From positions 372,001 to 436,000 of the forward strand of contig NZ_CAJPUY010000002.1 in NCBI RefSeq assembly GCF_905397275.1: DNA of 64,000 nt, written 5' to 3'. The position numbers and the translations under genes were made by a program. Positions 35,416 to 44,635 of this stretch are shown one piece after another. The notes under the pieces were generated by a model. It searched no databases, was not told the DNA's origin, and was given only the letters and a program-made list of their open reading frames with translations. This DNA is from Cupriavidus yeoncheonensis (GTDB lineage Bacteria; Pseudomonadota; Gammaproteobacteria; Burkholderiales; Burkholderiaceae). Position 1 is the stretch's first letter. Each line of letters begins with the position of its first letter.

Positions 35416-36060
35416 ATGCTCGATCGTGAAGGCTTTCGCCCGAACGTCGGCATCATCCTCATCAACGCACGAAACGAGGTTTTCTGGGGCAAGCGAATCG
35501 GCGAGCATTCCTGGCAGTTTCCGCAAGGTGGCATCAAGTATGGCGAAACGCCGGAACAGGCCATGTATCGCGAGCTGCATGAGGAGATCGGCCTGCTACC
35601 GGAGCACGTCAGGATCGTCGGTCGCACGCGCGACTGGTTGCGCTATGAGGTGCCGGACAAGTTCATCCGCCGCGAGATCCGCGGCCATTACAGAGGCCAG
35701 AAACAGATCTGGTTCCTGCTGCGCATGGCGGGCAGGGACTGTGACATCCACCTGCGTGCCACCGACCATCCTGAGTTCGATGCCTGGCGGTGGAGCGATT
35801 ACTGGGTGCCGCTGGATGCGGTGATCGAGTTCAAGCGCGACGTCTACCAGCTTGCGCTGAGCGAGCTGTCGCGCTTCCTGAACCGCAACTCGCGCGTGCC
35901 GCTCAGTCCGTATGGCGTTCATCACGGTCGTCATGGCGGCGGGCAGCGCCGGCCGCCACAGGCCGCCATGGGCGTGCCCGTGGTGCCGGCCGAAGCGAGT
36001 GCAGCCGCAGATGACGCAGTTTTGCCGGCCGCGCCGGCTACCAACCCGACGGAGTCCTGA
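35416..36060 (+). CDS. rppH: RNA pyrophosphohydrolase RppH (NudH)
   Basis: A 214-residue NUDIX enzyme that removes pyrophosphate from the 5' end of mRNAs and so opens them to RNase E. The NUDIX box is complete at G38 to L60 ([20 protein letters not shown]). The first 165 residues match RppH; the last 50 are an Ala/Pro/Gly-rich tail that is extra compared with the E. coli enzyme (176 residues). The ATG at 35416 fits the conserved [15 protein letters not shown]. Its TGA shares a base with the ATG of the CNP1-like gene. Confidence 0.94.
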   Translation: MLDREGFRPNVGIILINARNEVFWGKRIGEHSWQFPQGGIKYGETPEQAMYRELHEEIGLLPEHVRIVGRTRDWLRYEVPDKFIRREIRGHYRGQKQIWFLLRMAGRDCDIHLRATDHPEFDAWRWSDYWVPLDAVIEFKRDVYQLALSELSRFLNRNSRVPLSPYGVHHGRHGGGQRRPPQAAMGVPVVPAEASAAADDAVLPAAPATNPTES

Positions 36061-36641
36061 TGAATCGTATTACCGGCCCGGGCCGCCGCGGCGGCCTGAC
36101 CGCTGCCGGCCTGTTGCTCGCCGCCGCCTGCCTGGCGCTGGCGGGCTGCAAGACCACCGGCAAGGAAATGCCCGAAGAAGAATCCAAGTGGATCAATCCG
36201 TTCGAGCCGAAGACCTTCAAGGAGGAAGAGGCCAGCCTGCCGCCGCTGCCGCAGGATGCGAACCTGATCCCGTTCTCGGTCAATGGCACCGGTAACCTCA
36301 CGTTCGAGGTGGACAGCAAGTCGGTGTCGGTCGGCGCGGACAAGGTGGTGCGCTTTACGGTGGTGATCAGCAGCGCCAGCGGCGCGCGCAATGTGAACTT
36401 CGAAGGCCTGCGCTGTGACGCGTTCGAGCGCAGGATCTACGCTACGCTGCCTTTTGGCGCCAAGGAATGGGAGCTCAACCGCGGCGATAACCGTGAAAGC
36501 TGGGTCCGCATGCAGACCAGCGCGCGCAACGCGTACGCGGCCACGCTGGCGACCGATTTCTTCTGCGAAGGCCGCACCGTGGCCGGTACGCCGGAAAAAA
36601 TGGTCCGCGACCTGAAAGACAGCGCACCGCACAAGCGCTGA
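36060..36641 (+). CDS. CNP1-like family lipoprotein
   Basis: A 193-residue lipoprotein: signal peptide with lipobox ALAGC (residues about 26-30), then a charged segment and an ordinary soluble domain with VNGTGNLTFEVDSKSVSVGA and RNVNFEGLRCDAFERRIYAT. It matches the CNP1-like family, a Burkholderiales-type group of unknown function. It should be anchored in the outer or inner membrane facing the periplasm. The start overlaps the rppH stop by 1 bp, so it is translationally coupled. A bidirectional terminator follows. Confidence 0.88.
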   Translation: MNRITGPGRRGGLTAAGLLLAAACLALAGCKTTGKEMPEEESKWINPFEPKTFKEEEASLPPLPQDANLIPFSVNGTGNLTFEVDSKSVSVGADKVVRFTVVISSASGARNVNFEGLRCDAFERRIYATLPFGAKEWELNRGDNRESWVRMQTSARNAYAATLATDFFCEGRTVAGTPEKMVRDLKDSAPHKR

Positions 36642-36661
36642 GTGGCGCCGGACTGAACGCA

Positions 36662-36689
36662 AAAGGGCGATGCCGAGGCATCGCCCTTT
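36662..36689. terminator. Bidirectional terminator between CNP1-like gene and proB
   Basis: AAAGGGCGATGCC and GGCATCGCCCTTT form a 12-13 bp stem with a tiny loop. T-rich bases follow it on the plus strand (TTCTTTT), and TTTTG follows on the minus strand. It can end both convergent transcripts. Confidence 0.9.
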
Positions 36690-36714
36690 CTTCTTTTGGG
36701 CCGACTGATCAGGC

Positions 36715-37833
36715 TCAGACCAGCACCAGATTGTCCCGGTGGATCAGCTCGGGTTCGTTCAGGTGGCCCAGCACCGATTCGATCTCCGACGACGGCTTGC
36801 GTGCGATCAGCCGCGCCTCGGCGCTCGAATAGTTGGTGATGCCGCGCGCCACTTCGCGCCCGTCCGCGCCGACACAGGCAACCACCTCGCCACGCGCGAA
36901 CTCGCCCTGCACTTCGACCACGCCGATCGGCAGCAGCGACTTGCCGCCGCTGGTCAGCTTTTCCACGGCGCCGGCATCGATTACCACGCGACCGCGCAGC
37001 TGCAAGTGATCCGCCATCCACTGCTTGCGCGCGGTCAGCCGTCCGGTCGGGGCCAGCAGTTGCGTGCCGATGGCTTCGCCCGCGGCCAGGCGTTCCAGCA
37101 CGTTGGCCTCGCGGCCAGAAGCAATGGTGGTGTGCGCGCCGGACTTGGCCGCACGCTTGGCCGCCAGGATCTTGGTCAGCATGCCGCCGCGGCCGATGGA
37201 CGTGCCGGCGCCCCCGGCCATCGCTTCCAGCTCGGGCGTACCGGCCAGCGCCTCGTCGACGAACTCGGCATTCGGGTCCTTGCGCGGATCGGCGGTGTAG
37301 AGCCCGCGCTGGTCGGTCAGGATGACCAGCGCATCGCCTTCGATCAGGTTGGTCACCAGCGCGCCCAGCGTGTCGTTGTCGCCGAACTTGATTTCGTCGG
37401 TGACCACGGTGTCGTTCTCGTTGATGATGGGCACCACGCCCAGCGAGAGCAGCGTCAGCAGCGTGGAACGCGCATTCAGGTAGCGTTCGCGGTCGGCCAG
37501 GTCGGCGTGGGTGAGCAGCACCTGCGCGGTGCGGATGCCATAGCGGCCGAACTGGCTTTCATAGACCTGCGCCAGGCCCATCTGGCCGACGGCGGCGGCG
37601 GCCTGCAGTTCGTGGATTTCACGCGGACGGCGCACCCAGCCCAGGCGCTGCATGCCTTCGGCAATGGCGCCGGAGCTGACCAGCACCACTTCCTTGCCGA
37701 TCGAGCGCAGCCTGGCGATCTGCGCCGCCCAGCGCGCAATGGCGTCGTAGTCCAACCCCTTGCCGTCGTTGGTGACCAGGCTGGAGCCGACCTTCACGAC
37801 GATACGTTTAGCCTGGGCAATGACCGATTGCAT
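36715..37833 (-). CDS. proB: Glutamate 5-kinase
   Basis: A 372-residue enzyme that phosphorylates glutamate in the first step of proline synthesis. The amino-acid kinase domain (about 1-260; [40 protein letters not shown]) is followed by a PUA domain (about 275-360). I used the ATG at 37833, which gives [20 protein letters not shown]; upstream in-frame sequence looks non-coding. Allosteric inhibition by proline is expected for the family. It lies 81 bp downstream of obgE on the same strand. No proA is in the window. Confidence 0.95.
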   Translation of the reverse strand: MQSVIAQAKRIVVKVGSSLVTNDGKGLDYDAIARWAAQIARLRSIGKEVVLVSSGAIAEGMQRLGWVRRPREIHELQAAAAVGQMGLAQVYESQFGRYGIRTAQVLLTHADLADRERYLNARSTLLTLLSLGVVPIINENDTVVTDEIKFGDNDTLGALVTNLIEGDALVILTDQRGLYTADPRKDPNAEFVDEALAGTPELEAMAGGAGTSIGRGGMLTKILAAKRAAKSGAHTTIASGREANVLERLAAGEAIGTQLLAPTGRLTARKQWMADHLQLRGRVVIDAGAVEKLTSGGKSLLPIGVVEVQGEFARGEVVACVGADGREVARGITNYSSAEARLIARKPSSEIESVLGHLNEPELIHRDNLVLV

Positions 37834-37880
37834 GGCGAGAAATCCTGTCTCCGGGGGCTGTTGCGTCCCCAATTGTGGTT

Positions 37881-37901
37881 CCTCGCCCCGCATGGGCGAG
37901 G
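37881..37901. repeat. Inverted repeat between obgE and proB
   Basis: CCTCGCCC-CGCAT-GGGCGAGG is a stem of 8 bp with a 5-base loop. It resembles a decayed copy of the CCCTCTCCCGC-type palindrome at 19966, or a weak attenuator before proB. No T-run follows on either strand. Confidence 0.5.
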
Positions 37902-37914
37902 GGAAAAGGCTGGC

Positions 37915-39012
37915 TTACTGCTCGTGACCTTCCTGGTCGACGTTGTGCCGGCGCTCGTCGAGCCGGATGTCCGGCTCGGCCAGGGCGGCGGCCTCTTCGG
38001 CCTTGATCGCGGCCAGGTGGTCCTTGATCGCATAGATCAGCTCGCGGCAGCCTTCGCCGGTGAGCGCCGAGATCTGGAAGACCGGGCCCTTCCACTTGTA
38101 GCGCTTGATGAAGTCCTTGGCGCGCGTGGCGCGCTCGTCCTCCGGCACCACGTCGAGCTTGTTCAGCACCAGCCAGCGCGGCTTGTCGTAGAGCGTTTCG
38201 TCGTACTTCTTGAGCTCGTTGACGATGGCCTTGGCTTCCGCCACCGGGTCCACCGCTTCATCGAACGGCGCCAGGTCGACGATATGCAGCAGCAGCCCGG
38301 TGCGCTGCAGGTGGCGCAGGAACTGGTGGCCCAGGCCGGCGCCCTCGGCCGCGCCCTCGATCAGGCCCGGAATGTCCGCCACCACGAACGACTGCTCGTG
38401 GTCGACGCGCACCACGCCCAGGTTCGGGTGCAGCGTGGTGAACGGATAGTCCGCCACCTTCGGGCGCGCGTTCGAGATATGCGAGATGAATGTCGACTTG
38501 CCCGCGTTGGGCATGCCCAGCAGGCCGACGTCGGCCAGCACCTTCAGCTCCAGCTTGAGCATGCGGCGCTCGCCGGGCTTGCCGTCCACCTGCTGGCGCG
38601 GCGCGCGGTTGGTACTGGACTTGAAATGCAGGTTGCCCCAGCCGCCCATGCCGCCTTCGGCCAGGCAGACCTTCTGGCCGTGCTCGGTCAGGTCGGCGAT
38701 CAGTTCGCCCGTGTCCATATCGGCAATCAGCGTGCCGACCGGCATGCGCAGCGTGACGTCCTCGCCGGCGGCGCCGTAGCAGTCGGAGCCACGGCCGTTT
38801 TCGCCGTTCCGGGCCACGTGCTTCCTGGCGTAGCGGAAGTCGATCAGGGTATTGATGTTGCGGTCCGCCACGGCGAACACGCTGCCGCCCCGGCCGCCGT
38901 CGCCCCCATCCGGGCCACCGAAGGGCACAAACTTTTCGCGCCGGAACGAGGCGCTGCCATTGCCGCCGTTGCCGGCGATGGCTTCGATTCGGGCTTCGTC
39001 GATGAACTTCAT
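37915..39012 (-). CDS. obgE: GTPase Obg/CgtA
   Basis: A 365-residue ribosome-associated GTPase. The glycine-rich Obg fold (1-158; [20 protein letters not shown]) is followed by the G domain (about 159-335; G1 [14 protein letters not shown]2/G3 FTTLHPNLG and [10 protein letters not shown]4 NKLD) and a short charged C-terminal tail, less developed than in longer Obg proteins. It is required for large-subunit assembly and links growth to (p)ppGpp. It follows rpmA on the same strand after a hairpin terminator (39077-39103), the usual rplU-rpmA-obgE order. Confidence 0.96.
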   Translation of the reverse strand: MKFIDEARIEAIAGNGGNGSASFRREKFVPFGGPDGGDGGRGGSVFAVADRNINTLIDFRYARKHVARNGENGRGSDCYGAAGEDVTLRMPVGTLIADMDTGELIADLTEHGQKVCLAEGGMGGWGNLHFKSSTNRAPRQQVDGKPGERRMLKLELKVLADVGLLGMPNAGKSTFISHISNARPKVADYPFTTLHPNLGVVRVDHEQSFVVADIPGLIEGAAEGAGLGHQFLRHLQRTGLLLHIVDLAPFDEAVDPVAEAKAIVNELKKYDETLYDKPRWLVLNKLDVVPEDERATRAKDFIKRYKWKGPVFQISALTGEGCRELIYAIKDHLAAIKAEEAAALAEPDIRLDERRHNVDQEGHEQ

Positions 39013-39076
39013 AGTGGGTTTCCGTGGTGGACCGGGCTACCGACCGGCGTTGGCAACTCACATTGTCGCCAAAAAT

Positions 39077-39103
39077 GAAAAAGCCCCGCAAGCATTGCGG
39101 GGC
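39077..39103 (-). terminator. Terminator between rpmA and obgE
   Basis: On the minus strand GCCCCGCAA-TGC-TTGCGGGGC (39083-39103) is followed by T6 (39077-39082, preceded by C and AT-rich bases). It lies 23-49 bp below the rpmA stop and can partly uncouple obgE from the ribosomal genes. Confidence 0.85.
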
Positions 39104-39125
39104 CTTCGTGCTGCAAAGGCTGTTA

Positions 39126-39386
39126 TCAGGCCGCCGGAACGACGCTGACTTGCTGCTTCTTGGCAGGGCCCTTGACAGCGAATTGCACGTGGCCGTCGAC
39201 CAGTGCAAACAGGGTGTGGTCCTTGCCCACGCCCACGTTGTCACCGGCGTGCACGCGGGTGCCGCGCTGGCGGATGATGATGCCGCCGGCGTTGATGGCC
39301 TGGCCACCAAACACCTTCACGCCCAGACGCTTCGATTCTGAATCACGGCCGTTCCGCGTGGAACCGCCGCCTTTTTTCTGTGCCAT
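39126..39386 (-). CDS. rpmA: 50S ribosomal protein L27
   Basis: An 86-residue protein with the L27 signature [41 protein letters not shown]27 reaches the peptidyl transferase centre with its N-terminus. The lack of a cleaved leader peptide fits the proteobacterial form. It follows rplU by 39 bp and belongs to the same operon. Confidence 0.97.
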   Translation of the reverse strand: MAQKKGGGSTRNGRDSESKRLGVKVFGGQAINAGGIIIRQRGTRVHAGDNVGVGKDHTLFALVDGHVQFAVKGPAKKQQVSVVPAA

Positions 39387-39425
39387 GTCTTACTCCTGTC
39401 GCTTTACCGGGTTACGTTCGAATGA

Positions 39426-39737
39426 TCAGGCGTTGATCGCTTCGATGCGCAGCTCGGTGTAGTTCTGACGATGGCCTTGACGCTTCTGGTAGTGCTTGCG
39501 ACGGCGCATCTTGAAGATCTTCACCTTGTCGTGACGACCTTGGGAGATAACGGTAGCTTTGACGGAAGCCCCGCTCACCAGCGGCGTACCAAACTTGATT
39601 TGGTCGCCGGCGCCCACTGCGAGCACCTGGTCGAGCGTGATTTCTGCGCCAATGTCTGCCGGTATCTGTTCTACTTTAAGTTTTTCGCCAGCAGCAACTT
39701 TGTATTGCTTGCCGCCGGTTTTTACGACCGCGTACAT
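39426..39737 (-). CDS. rplU: 50S ribosomal protein L21
   Basis: A 103-residue large-subunit protein with [40 protein letters not shown] and [18 protein letters not shown], all L21 signatures. The start is the ATG at 39737, preceded by GAGAGG. A leader of about 150 nt separates it from the promoter. It begins the operon rplU-rpmA-obgE. Confidence 0.97.
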   Translation of the reverse strand: MYAVVKTGGKQYKVAAGEKLKVEQIPADIGAEITLDQVLAVGAGDQIKFGTPLVSGASVKATVISQGRHDKVKIFKMRRRKHYQKRQGHRQNYTELRIEAINA

Positions 39738-39853
39738 TGTCGAACCTCTCGGATGTGAATAAAACGCCGAATGCCGGCACTGAATGCTTGCGCGAACGCT
39801 GCTAGGCAGCCTGCGCACGCTTGTGCGGCCCGGTTATCTCCCGCCGGCCAACA

Positions 39854-39917
39854 CCCGCAAAGCGGGCAAAACAACCGGAGGAAACCGAGAACTATAAACC
39901 AGGCTGGAGAAAAACGC
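39854..39917 (-). promoter_or_regulatory. Promoter and structured leader of rplU
   Basis: A -10 TATAGT (plus-strand ACTATA at 39891-39896) lies about 155 bp above the rplU ATG, with a TTGCGT about 16-17 bp further upstream. The leader then holds a hairpin CCCGC-AAA-GCGGG (39854-39866). Leader structures in ribosomal protein mRNAs often serve feedback control; I see no match to a named leader. Confidence 0.5.
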
Positions 39918-39977
39918 AAAGAAAACAGGCACATAGCCTGTCCGGCGGCGCCTTGCGCACTTCGGCGCAAGCACGAA

Positions 39978-40073
39978 TCAGGTCAGATCGGCCAGCAGGA
40001 AGCCCGCCAGTGCGGCAAACGCCACCCACCAGGCCATGCGGCGGGCACTGCGGCGGGACGTGGGCTTGTTCAT
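39978..40073 (-). CDS. Possible 31-residue membrane protein
   Basis: The frame encodes MNKPTSRRSARRM followed by AWWVAFAALAGFLLADL, i.e. a basic N-terminus and one transmembrane helix. It lies between the rplU promoter and ispB, on the minus strand. No ribosome site is seen; ATAAT sits a few bases before the ATG, so a leaderless mRNA would be required. The sequence bias could also come from GC-rich non-coding DNA. Expression is unproved. Confidence 0.35.
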   Translation of the reverse strand: MNKPTSRRSARRMAWWVAFAALAGFLLADLT

Positions 40074-40125
40074 GCCGGAATTATAGTCCGCGGCAGCCGC
40101 GCATCCCCCAAACGGGGACAGGCAT

Positions 40126-40156
40126 TGGCATGAACCACGTTGGCATCGCATATAAT
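40126..40156 (+). promoter_or_regulatory. Promoter of ispB
   Basis: TATAAT (40151-40156) lies 28 bp before the TTG start; TTGGCA (40126-40131) is 19 bp upstream of it. The leader is about 20 nt. Confidence 0.5.
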
Positions 40157-40184
40157 CGTCCGGTTTTGCGTAACGGTGATCATC

Positions 40185-41162
40185 TTGACCCAGCCTTCCG
40201 CCACTGCCTTGCTTGCCCCGGTCGCTGCAGACATGCGCGCGGTCGATGCGGTCATCCGTCAACGGCTGTCTTCCGAAGTTCCCCTGATCGAGCAAATCGG
40301 TGAATACATCATCAGCGCCGGCGGCAAGCGCCTGCGCCCGGTGATCCTGCTGCTTGCGGCACGCGCCTTCGGCTACGACGGCCACCGCCACCATGAACTG
40401 GCCGCCGTCGTGGAGTTCATCCACACCGCCACGCTGCTGCATGACGACGTGGTCGATGAATCCGAGCTGCGCCGGGGCCGCGAGACCGCCAACGCGGTGT
40501 TCGGCAACGCCGCCAGCGTGCTGGTGGGCGACTTCCTCTATTCGCGCGCGTTCCAGATGATGGTCGATGCAGGCAGCATGCGCATCATGGAAATCCTCTC
40601 GAACGCGACCAACGTGATCGCCGAGGGTGAAGTGCTGCAGTTACTGAACATGCACGATCCCGACGTCACCATCGAGCGCTACCTGCAGGTGATCCGCTAC
40701 AAGACGGCCAAGCTGTTCGAGGCTTCGGCCCAGCTTGGCGCCGTGCTCGCCGGCGCCGATGCCGCCACGGAAGAAGCGGCCGCCGAGTACGGCCGCCGCA
40801 TCGGCACCGCGTTCCAGCTCATCGACGATATGCTGGACTACACCGCCAGCGCCGAGCAGATGGGCAAGAACGCCGGCGATGACCTGCGCGAGGGCAAGCC
40901 CACGCTGCCGCTGCTGCACCTGCTGGAGCACGGCACGCCGGAGCAGCGCGCGCTGGCGCGCGAAGCGATCGTGCAGGGCGGCACCGAGCATTTCGACGCG
41001 GTGTTCGCGGCCATCCATGCAAGCGGCGCGCTCGAGGTCACCTTCGAAGCCGCGCGCCGCGAGGCCGAGGCCGCCGAAAAAGCCGCCCAGCAATTTCCGC
41101 CGTCGGAGCTGAAGGACACGCTGATTGCGCTGTGCGCGTTCTCGCTGCAGCGGCAATCCTGA
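40185..41162 (+). CDS. ispB: Octaprenyl diphosphate synthase (polyprenyl synthetase)
   Basis: A 325-residue trans-prenyltransferase that makes the side chain of ubiquinone and menaquinone. Both aspartate-rich motifs are present, LLHDDVVDES (first) and LIDDMLDY (second), which bind magnesium and diphosphate. I place the start at TTG 40185 (giving MTQPSATALLAPVAADM) because GGTGA precedes it by six bases and a TATAAT lies 28 bp upstream; more upstream starts would be inside that promoter. The same locus with rplU and tRNA is usual in this order. Confidence 0.93.
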   Translation: MTQPSATALLAPVAADMRAVDAVIRQRLSSEVPLIEQIGEYIISAGGKRLRPVILLLAARAFGYDGHRHHELAAVVEFIHTATLLHDDVVDESELRRGRETANAVFGNAASVLVGDFLYSRAFQMMVDAGSMRIMEILSNATNVIAEGEVLQLLNMHDPDVTIERYLQVIRYKTAKLFEASAQLGAVLAGADAATEEAAAEYGRRIGTAFQLIDDMLDYTASAEQMGKNAGDDLREGKPTLPLLHLLEHGTPEQRALAREAIVQGGTEHFDAVFAAIHASGALEVTFEAARREAEAAEKAAQQFPPSELKDTLIALCAFSLQRQS

Positions 41163-41255
41163 AACAGCCGCAGCCCTCTTCCCATTCGGTAGAAACGCTG
41201 CTAGACTTACGTTCTTTGCTGCTGACCGGCAACGGTGGGCAACGAAGACAAAATT

Positions 41256-41332
41256 CGGGGTGTAGCTTAGCCTGGTAGAGCGCTACGTTCGGGACGTAGA
41301 GGCCGGAGGTTCGAATCCTCTCACCCCGACCA
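41256..41332 (+). tRNA. tRNA-Pro (anticodon CGG)
   Basis: A 77-nt cloverleaf: acceptor CGGGGTG pairs with CACCCCG, anticodon stem CTACG/CGTAG encloses TTCGGGA with CGG at positions 34-36, and the T arm is GGAGG-TTCGAAT-CCTCT. The CCA end is encoded. It reads the proline codon CCG. A terminator follows at 41366; no integrase or partial tRNA copy adjoins it. Confidence 0.97.
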
Positions 41333-41365
41333 GAATTCATGGCCACGCAGTTTTCGGCCAGCAAG

Positions 41366-41393
41366 AAGCCGCACAGCAATGTGCGGCTTTTTT
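41366..41393 (+). terminator. Terminator after tRNA-Pro
   Basis: AAGCCGCAC-AGCAAT-GTGCGGCTT forms a 9-bp stem, followed by TTTT(G)TTT. It ends the tRNA transcript before pilB. Confidence 0.9.
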
Positions 41394-41607
41394 GTTTCTT
41401 GCGCCGCCTCCATGGTGGCGCCAATCCCTTCCCCTCTCCCTGTCCTCCACACTCCCCGCGCCAGTAGGGTTGCGCCCGTGTCGCACAAATGCCGACATGG
41501 CCAGTTGTCGCCTTTACAAAAAGTGACCCCGGCGGCAAACTGCGCCGATCCGGGGGCCCATGGCCCCGACGGGCGCCCGCGGGTGCCTGCACCACCTGGT
41601 TCCTGCC

Positions 41608-43335
41608 ATGACACTTGGTCTCGCCCTTGCACAGAGCCGTCGTATCGCGCCTGCGCTGCTCGCCCAGCTCGAACAGTCGGCACGCGACAAGAAGACGCAG
41701 CTGATCGACGAGATCGTTGGCAGCGGCACCATGACCGCGCACGATGTCGCGCTGTTTGCCGCCGACAAGTACCAGCTGCCGCTGCTCGACCTGACGCAGT
41801 ACAACCTGAACAAGGTTCCGCCCGCGCTGGCGGGCAACCGCGAATTCCACGCCCATCGGCTGCTGCCGCTTGGCCGGCGCGAGAACCGCCTGGTAGTGGG
41901 GATCTCCGACCCGTCCAACCAGGACGGGCTCGACGCCATCAAGCAGAAGTACAACGTGCCGATCGACACCGTGGTGGTGGAGCACGACAAGCTGATGAAG
42001 CACGTGCGCTCCGCCGGGGAAGCGGCGGGCACGCTCAGGGACATCGCCCCGGGCACGCCCACCGCGCGCAAGCTGATCGAGTACGACCCGGTGGCCTCCG
42101 CGACTGCGCAGCGCAACCGCACCGCCACCAGCGACATCGACGATGCGCCGGTCGTGCGTTTCCTGCAGAAGCTGCTGACCGAGGCCTTCCACCGCGGCGC
42201 ATCGGACCTTCACTTCGAGCCGTTCGAGACCTTCTACCGCATCCGCTTCCGCGTGGACGGGGTGCTGCAAGAGGTGGCACGCCCGCCGCTCGATATCCGC
42301 GACAAGGTCGCCACCCGCATCAAGGTGCTGTCGCGCCTGGACATCTCCGAAAAGCGCGTGCCGCAGGATGGCCGCATGAAGCTGCTGATCCCGCTGCCGC
42401 AGGGCAAGGATTCCAAGGAAATCGTCGAGAAGGCGGTGGACTTCCGCGTGTCGACGCTGCCTACGCTGTTCGGCGAGAAGATCGTGATGCGTATCCTGGA
42501 ATCGTCGAGCGACAAGCTGGACATCGACCAGCTCGGCTACGAGCCCGAGCAGAAGGCGCTGCTGATGGAAACCATCAAGCGCCCATACGGCATGATCCTG
42601 GTCACCGGCCCCACCGGCAGCGGCAAGACCGTCTCGCTCTACACCTTCCTGAACCTGCTGAACCAGGGCGACATCAATATCTCGACGGCCGAAGACCCGG
42701 CCGAAATCCAGCTGCCCGGCATCAACCAGGTCAACGTCAACGACAAGGCCGGCCTGACCTTCGCCGCGGCGCTGCGCTCGTTCCTGCGCCAGGATCCGGA
42801 CATCATCATGGTCGGCGAAATCCGCGACCTGGAAACCGCCGACATCTCGATCAAGGCCGCGCAGACCGGCCACCTGGTGCTGTCCACGCTGCACACCAAC
42901 GATGCGCCGACCACGCTGACGCGCCTGATGAACATGGGCGTAGCGGCGTTCAATATCGCCTCCAGCGTGCTGCTGATCACGGCGCAGCGGCTGGCGCGGC
43001 GGCTGTGCACATGCAAGCGCGCGGGATCGATCCCGCACGAGGCGCTGCTCGAAGCGGGCTTCAAGGAACACCAGATCGACGGCAGCTGGCAGCCTTACCA
43101 ACCGGTCGGTTGCGAGCGCTGCAATGGCAGCGGCTACAAGGGACGCTGCGGCATCTACCAGGTCATGCCGATCACCGAGGCCATGCAGCAGATCATCCTG
43201 TCACATGGCACGGCGCTGCAGATTGCCGAACAGGCCCGCCGCGATGGCGTGCTATCTTTGCGGGAAGCCGGCTTGCTGAAGGTCAAGCAGGGGGTCACGT
43301 CACTCGAAGAAGTGCTGGCCACAACGAATACGTAA
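41608..43335 (+). CDS. pilB: Type IV pilus assembly ATPase PilB
   Basis: A 575-residue hexameric ATPase that powers pilus extension. An N-terminal GSPII_E-N domain (about 20-150) is followed by the RecA-like core: Walker A GPTGSGKTVSLYTFLN (about 337), Asp boxes with RFRVDG and AEDPAEIQLPGINQ, and LHTNDAPTTLTRLMNMG. A zinc tetracysteine is present (CTCKRAG and CERCNGSGYKGRCG). The start at 41608 gives MTLGLALAQSRRIAP; no clear ribosome site is seen. It is followed by pilC and pilD; the three make one operon, cytoplasmic and membrane parts of the same machine. Confidence 0.95.
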   Translation: MTLGLALAQSRRIAPALLAQLEQSARDKKTQLIDEIVGSGTMTAHDVALFAADKYQLPLLDLTQYNLNKVPPALAGNREFHAHRLLPLGRRENRLVVGISDPSNQDGLDAIKQKYNVPIDTVVVEHDKLMKHVRSAGEAAGTLRDIAPGTPTARKLIEYDPVASATAQRNRTATSDIDDAPVVRFLQKLLTEAFHRGASDLHFEPFETFYRIRFRVDGVLQEVARPPLDIRDKVATRIKVLSRLDISEKRVPQDGRMKLLIPLPQGKDSKEIVEKAVDFRVSTLPTLFGEKIVMRILESSSDKLDIDQLGYEPEQKALLMETIKRPYGMILVTGPTGSGKTVSLYTFLNLLNQGDINISTAEDPAEIQLPGINQVNVNDKAGLTFAAALRSFLRQDPDIIMVGEIRDLETADISIKAAQTGHLVLSTLHTNDAPTTLTRLMNMGVAAFNIASSVLLITAQRLARRLCTCKRAGSIPHEALLEAGFKEHQIDGSWQPYQPVGCERCNGSGYKGRCGIYQVMPITEAMQQIILSHGTALQIAEQARRDGVLSLREAGLLKVKQGVTSLEEVLATTNT

Positions 43336-43366
43336 AACAACAGACGTAAAATGTCGGGGGTCAAAC

Positions 43367-44632
43367 ATGGCAACGCGCGCACCAGCAGCGGGCGCACGGG
43401 CGGCAGTGCCGTCACGCGCGAAAGCAGGACGCAAGGCAGCTACCCAGTACATCTTTGAGTGGGAAGGCAAGGACCGCAAGGGCAAGACGTTCACCGGGGA
43501 ACAGCGCGCCGAGAACCAGGCCGAGGTCACGGCGGCACTGCGCAAGCAGGGCCTCACCGTGGTCAAGATGAAAAAGCGCAAGGCGGCGCGCGGCAAGAAG
43601 ATTACCGAGAAGGACATCGCGTACTTCACCCGCCAGCTCTCGACCATGCTCAAGGCGGGCATTCCGCTGCTGCAGTCGATCGACATCATCGCGCGCGGCC
43701 ACGCCAACCCGAACTTCACGCAACTGCTTGCCGACATCCGCTTCGACATCGAGTCCGGCAGCAGCATGGCGCAGGCCTTCCGCCGCCACCCGCGCTATTT
43801 CGACACGCTGTACTGCAACCTGATCGATGCCGGCGAACAGGGCGGTATCCTCGACTCCCTGCTGGAGCGCCTGTCGCTCTACATGGAAAAGACCATCGCG
43901 CTGAAGAGCCAGATCAAGTCCGCGATGATCTACCCGATCGCGGTGCTGACCGTGGCCTTTGCCGTGACGGTGATCCTGATGCTGTTCGTGATCCCGGCCT
44001 TCAAGGGCGTGTTCTCGAGCTTCGGCGCCAACCTGCCGGCGCCCACGCTGGTGGTAATCGCGATCTCGGACTTCTTTGTCTCGTACTGGTACATCGTCAT
44101 CGGCATACCGGTGGGCGCCATCTCCTTCTATTTACGGGCCCTGAAGAAGTCGGAGAAAGTCCAGCGCAGCACCGACCGCATCATGCTGAAGCTGCCCATC
44201 TTCGGCAGCCTGTTCCGCAAGGCCGTGATCGCACGCTGGACGCGTACGCTCGCCACCATGTTCGCCGCCGGCACGCCACTGGTCGAATCGATGGAATCCG
44301 TGGCGGGCGCCGCCGGCAACTGGGTCTACTACGACGCCACGCGCGAGATCGAACAGGCGGTGCGCATCGGTACCAGCCTGACCAACGCCATGCAGGCCAC
44401 GCACGTGTTCGACAACATGGTGCTGCAGATGACCCAGATCGGCGAGGAGTCGGGCGCGCTCGACAATATGCTGCTCAAGGTGGCCGAGTTCTACGAACGC
44501 GAGGTCGATGACGCCGTGGCCGCCATTTCGAGCCTGATCGAGCCGCTGATCATCGTGGTGCTGGGCGTGCTCATCGGCGGCATGGTGGTCGCGATGTACC
44601 TGCCGATCTTCAAGCTGGGACAGGTGGTGTAA
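43367..44632 (+). CDS. pilC: Type IV pilus inner-membrane platform protein PilC
   Basis: A 421-residue polytopic membrane protein of the GspF family. Two GspF domains (about 80-205 and 280-405) each contain the family pattern FTRQLSTMLKAGIPLLQSID and, later, RWTRTLATMFAAGTPLVES. Three transmembrane helices lie at about 190-215, 235-255 and 390-415. It is the platform that couples PilB to pilin polymerisation. It starts 31 bp after pilB and its stop is 3 bp before the ATG of pilD. Confidence 0.95.
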   Translation: MATRAPAAGARAAVPSRAKAGRKAATQYIFEWEGKDRKGKTFTGEQRAENQAEVTAALRKQGLTVVKMKKRKAARGKKITEKDIAYFTRQLSTMLKAGIPLLQSIDIIARGHANPNFTQLLADIRFDIESGSSMAQAFRRHPRYFDTLYCNLIDAGEQGGILDSLLERLSLYMEKTIALKSQIKSAMIYPIAVLTVAFAVTVILMLFVIPAFKGVFSSFGANLPAPTLVVIAISDFFVSYWYIVIGIPVGAISFYLRALKKSEKVQRSTDRIMLKLPIFGSLFRKAVIARWTRTLATMFAAGTPLVESMESVAGAAGNWVYYDATREIEQAVRIGTSLTNAMQATHVFDNMVLQMTQIGEESGALDNMLLKVAEFYEREVDDAVAAISSLIEPLIIVVLGVLIGGMVVAMYLPIFKLGQVV

Positions 44633-44635
44633 TTG

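Noticed and set aside
41256..41332. tRNA-Pro as an attachment site of an integrated island
   Set aside because: No integrase, partial tRNA duplicate or atypical region adjoins it; pilB follows directly.
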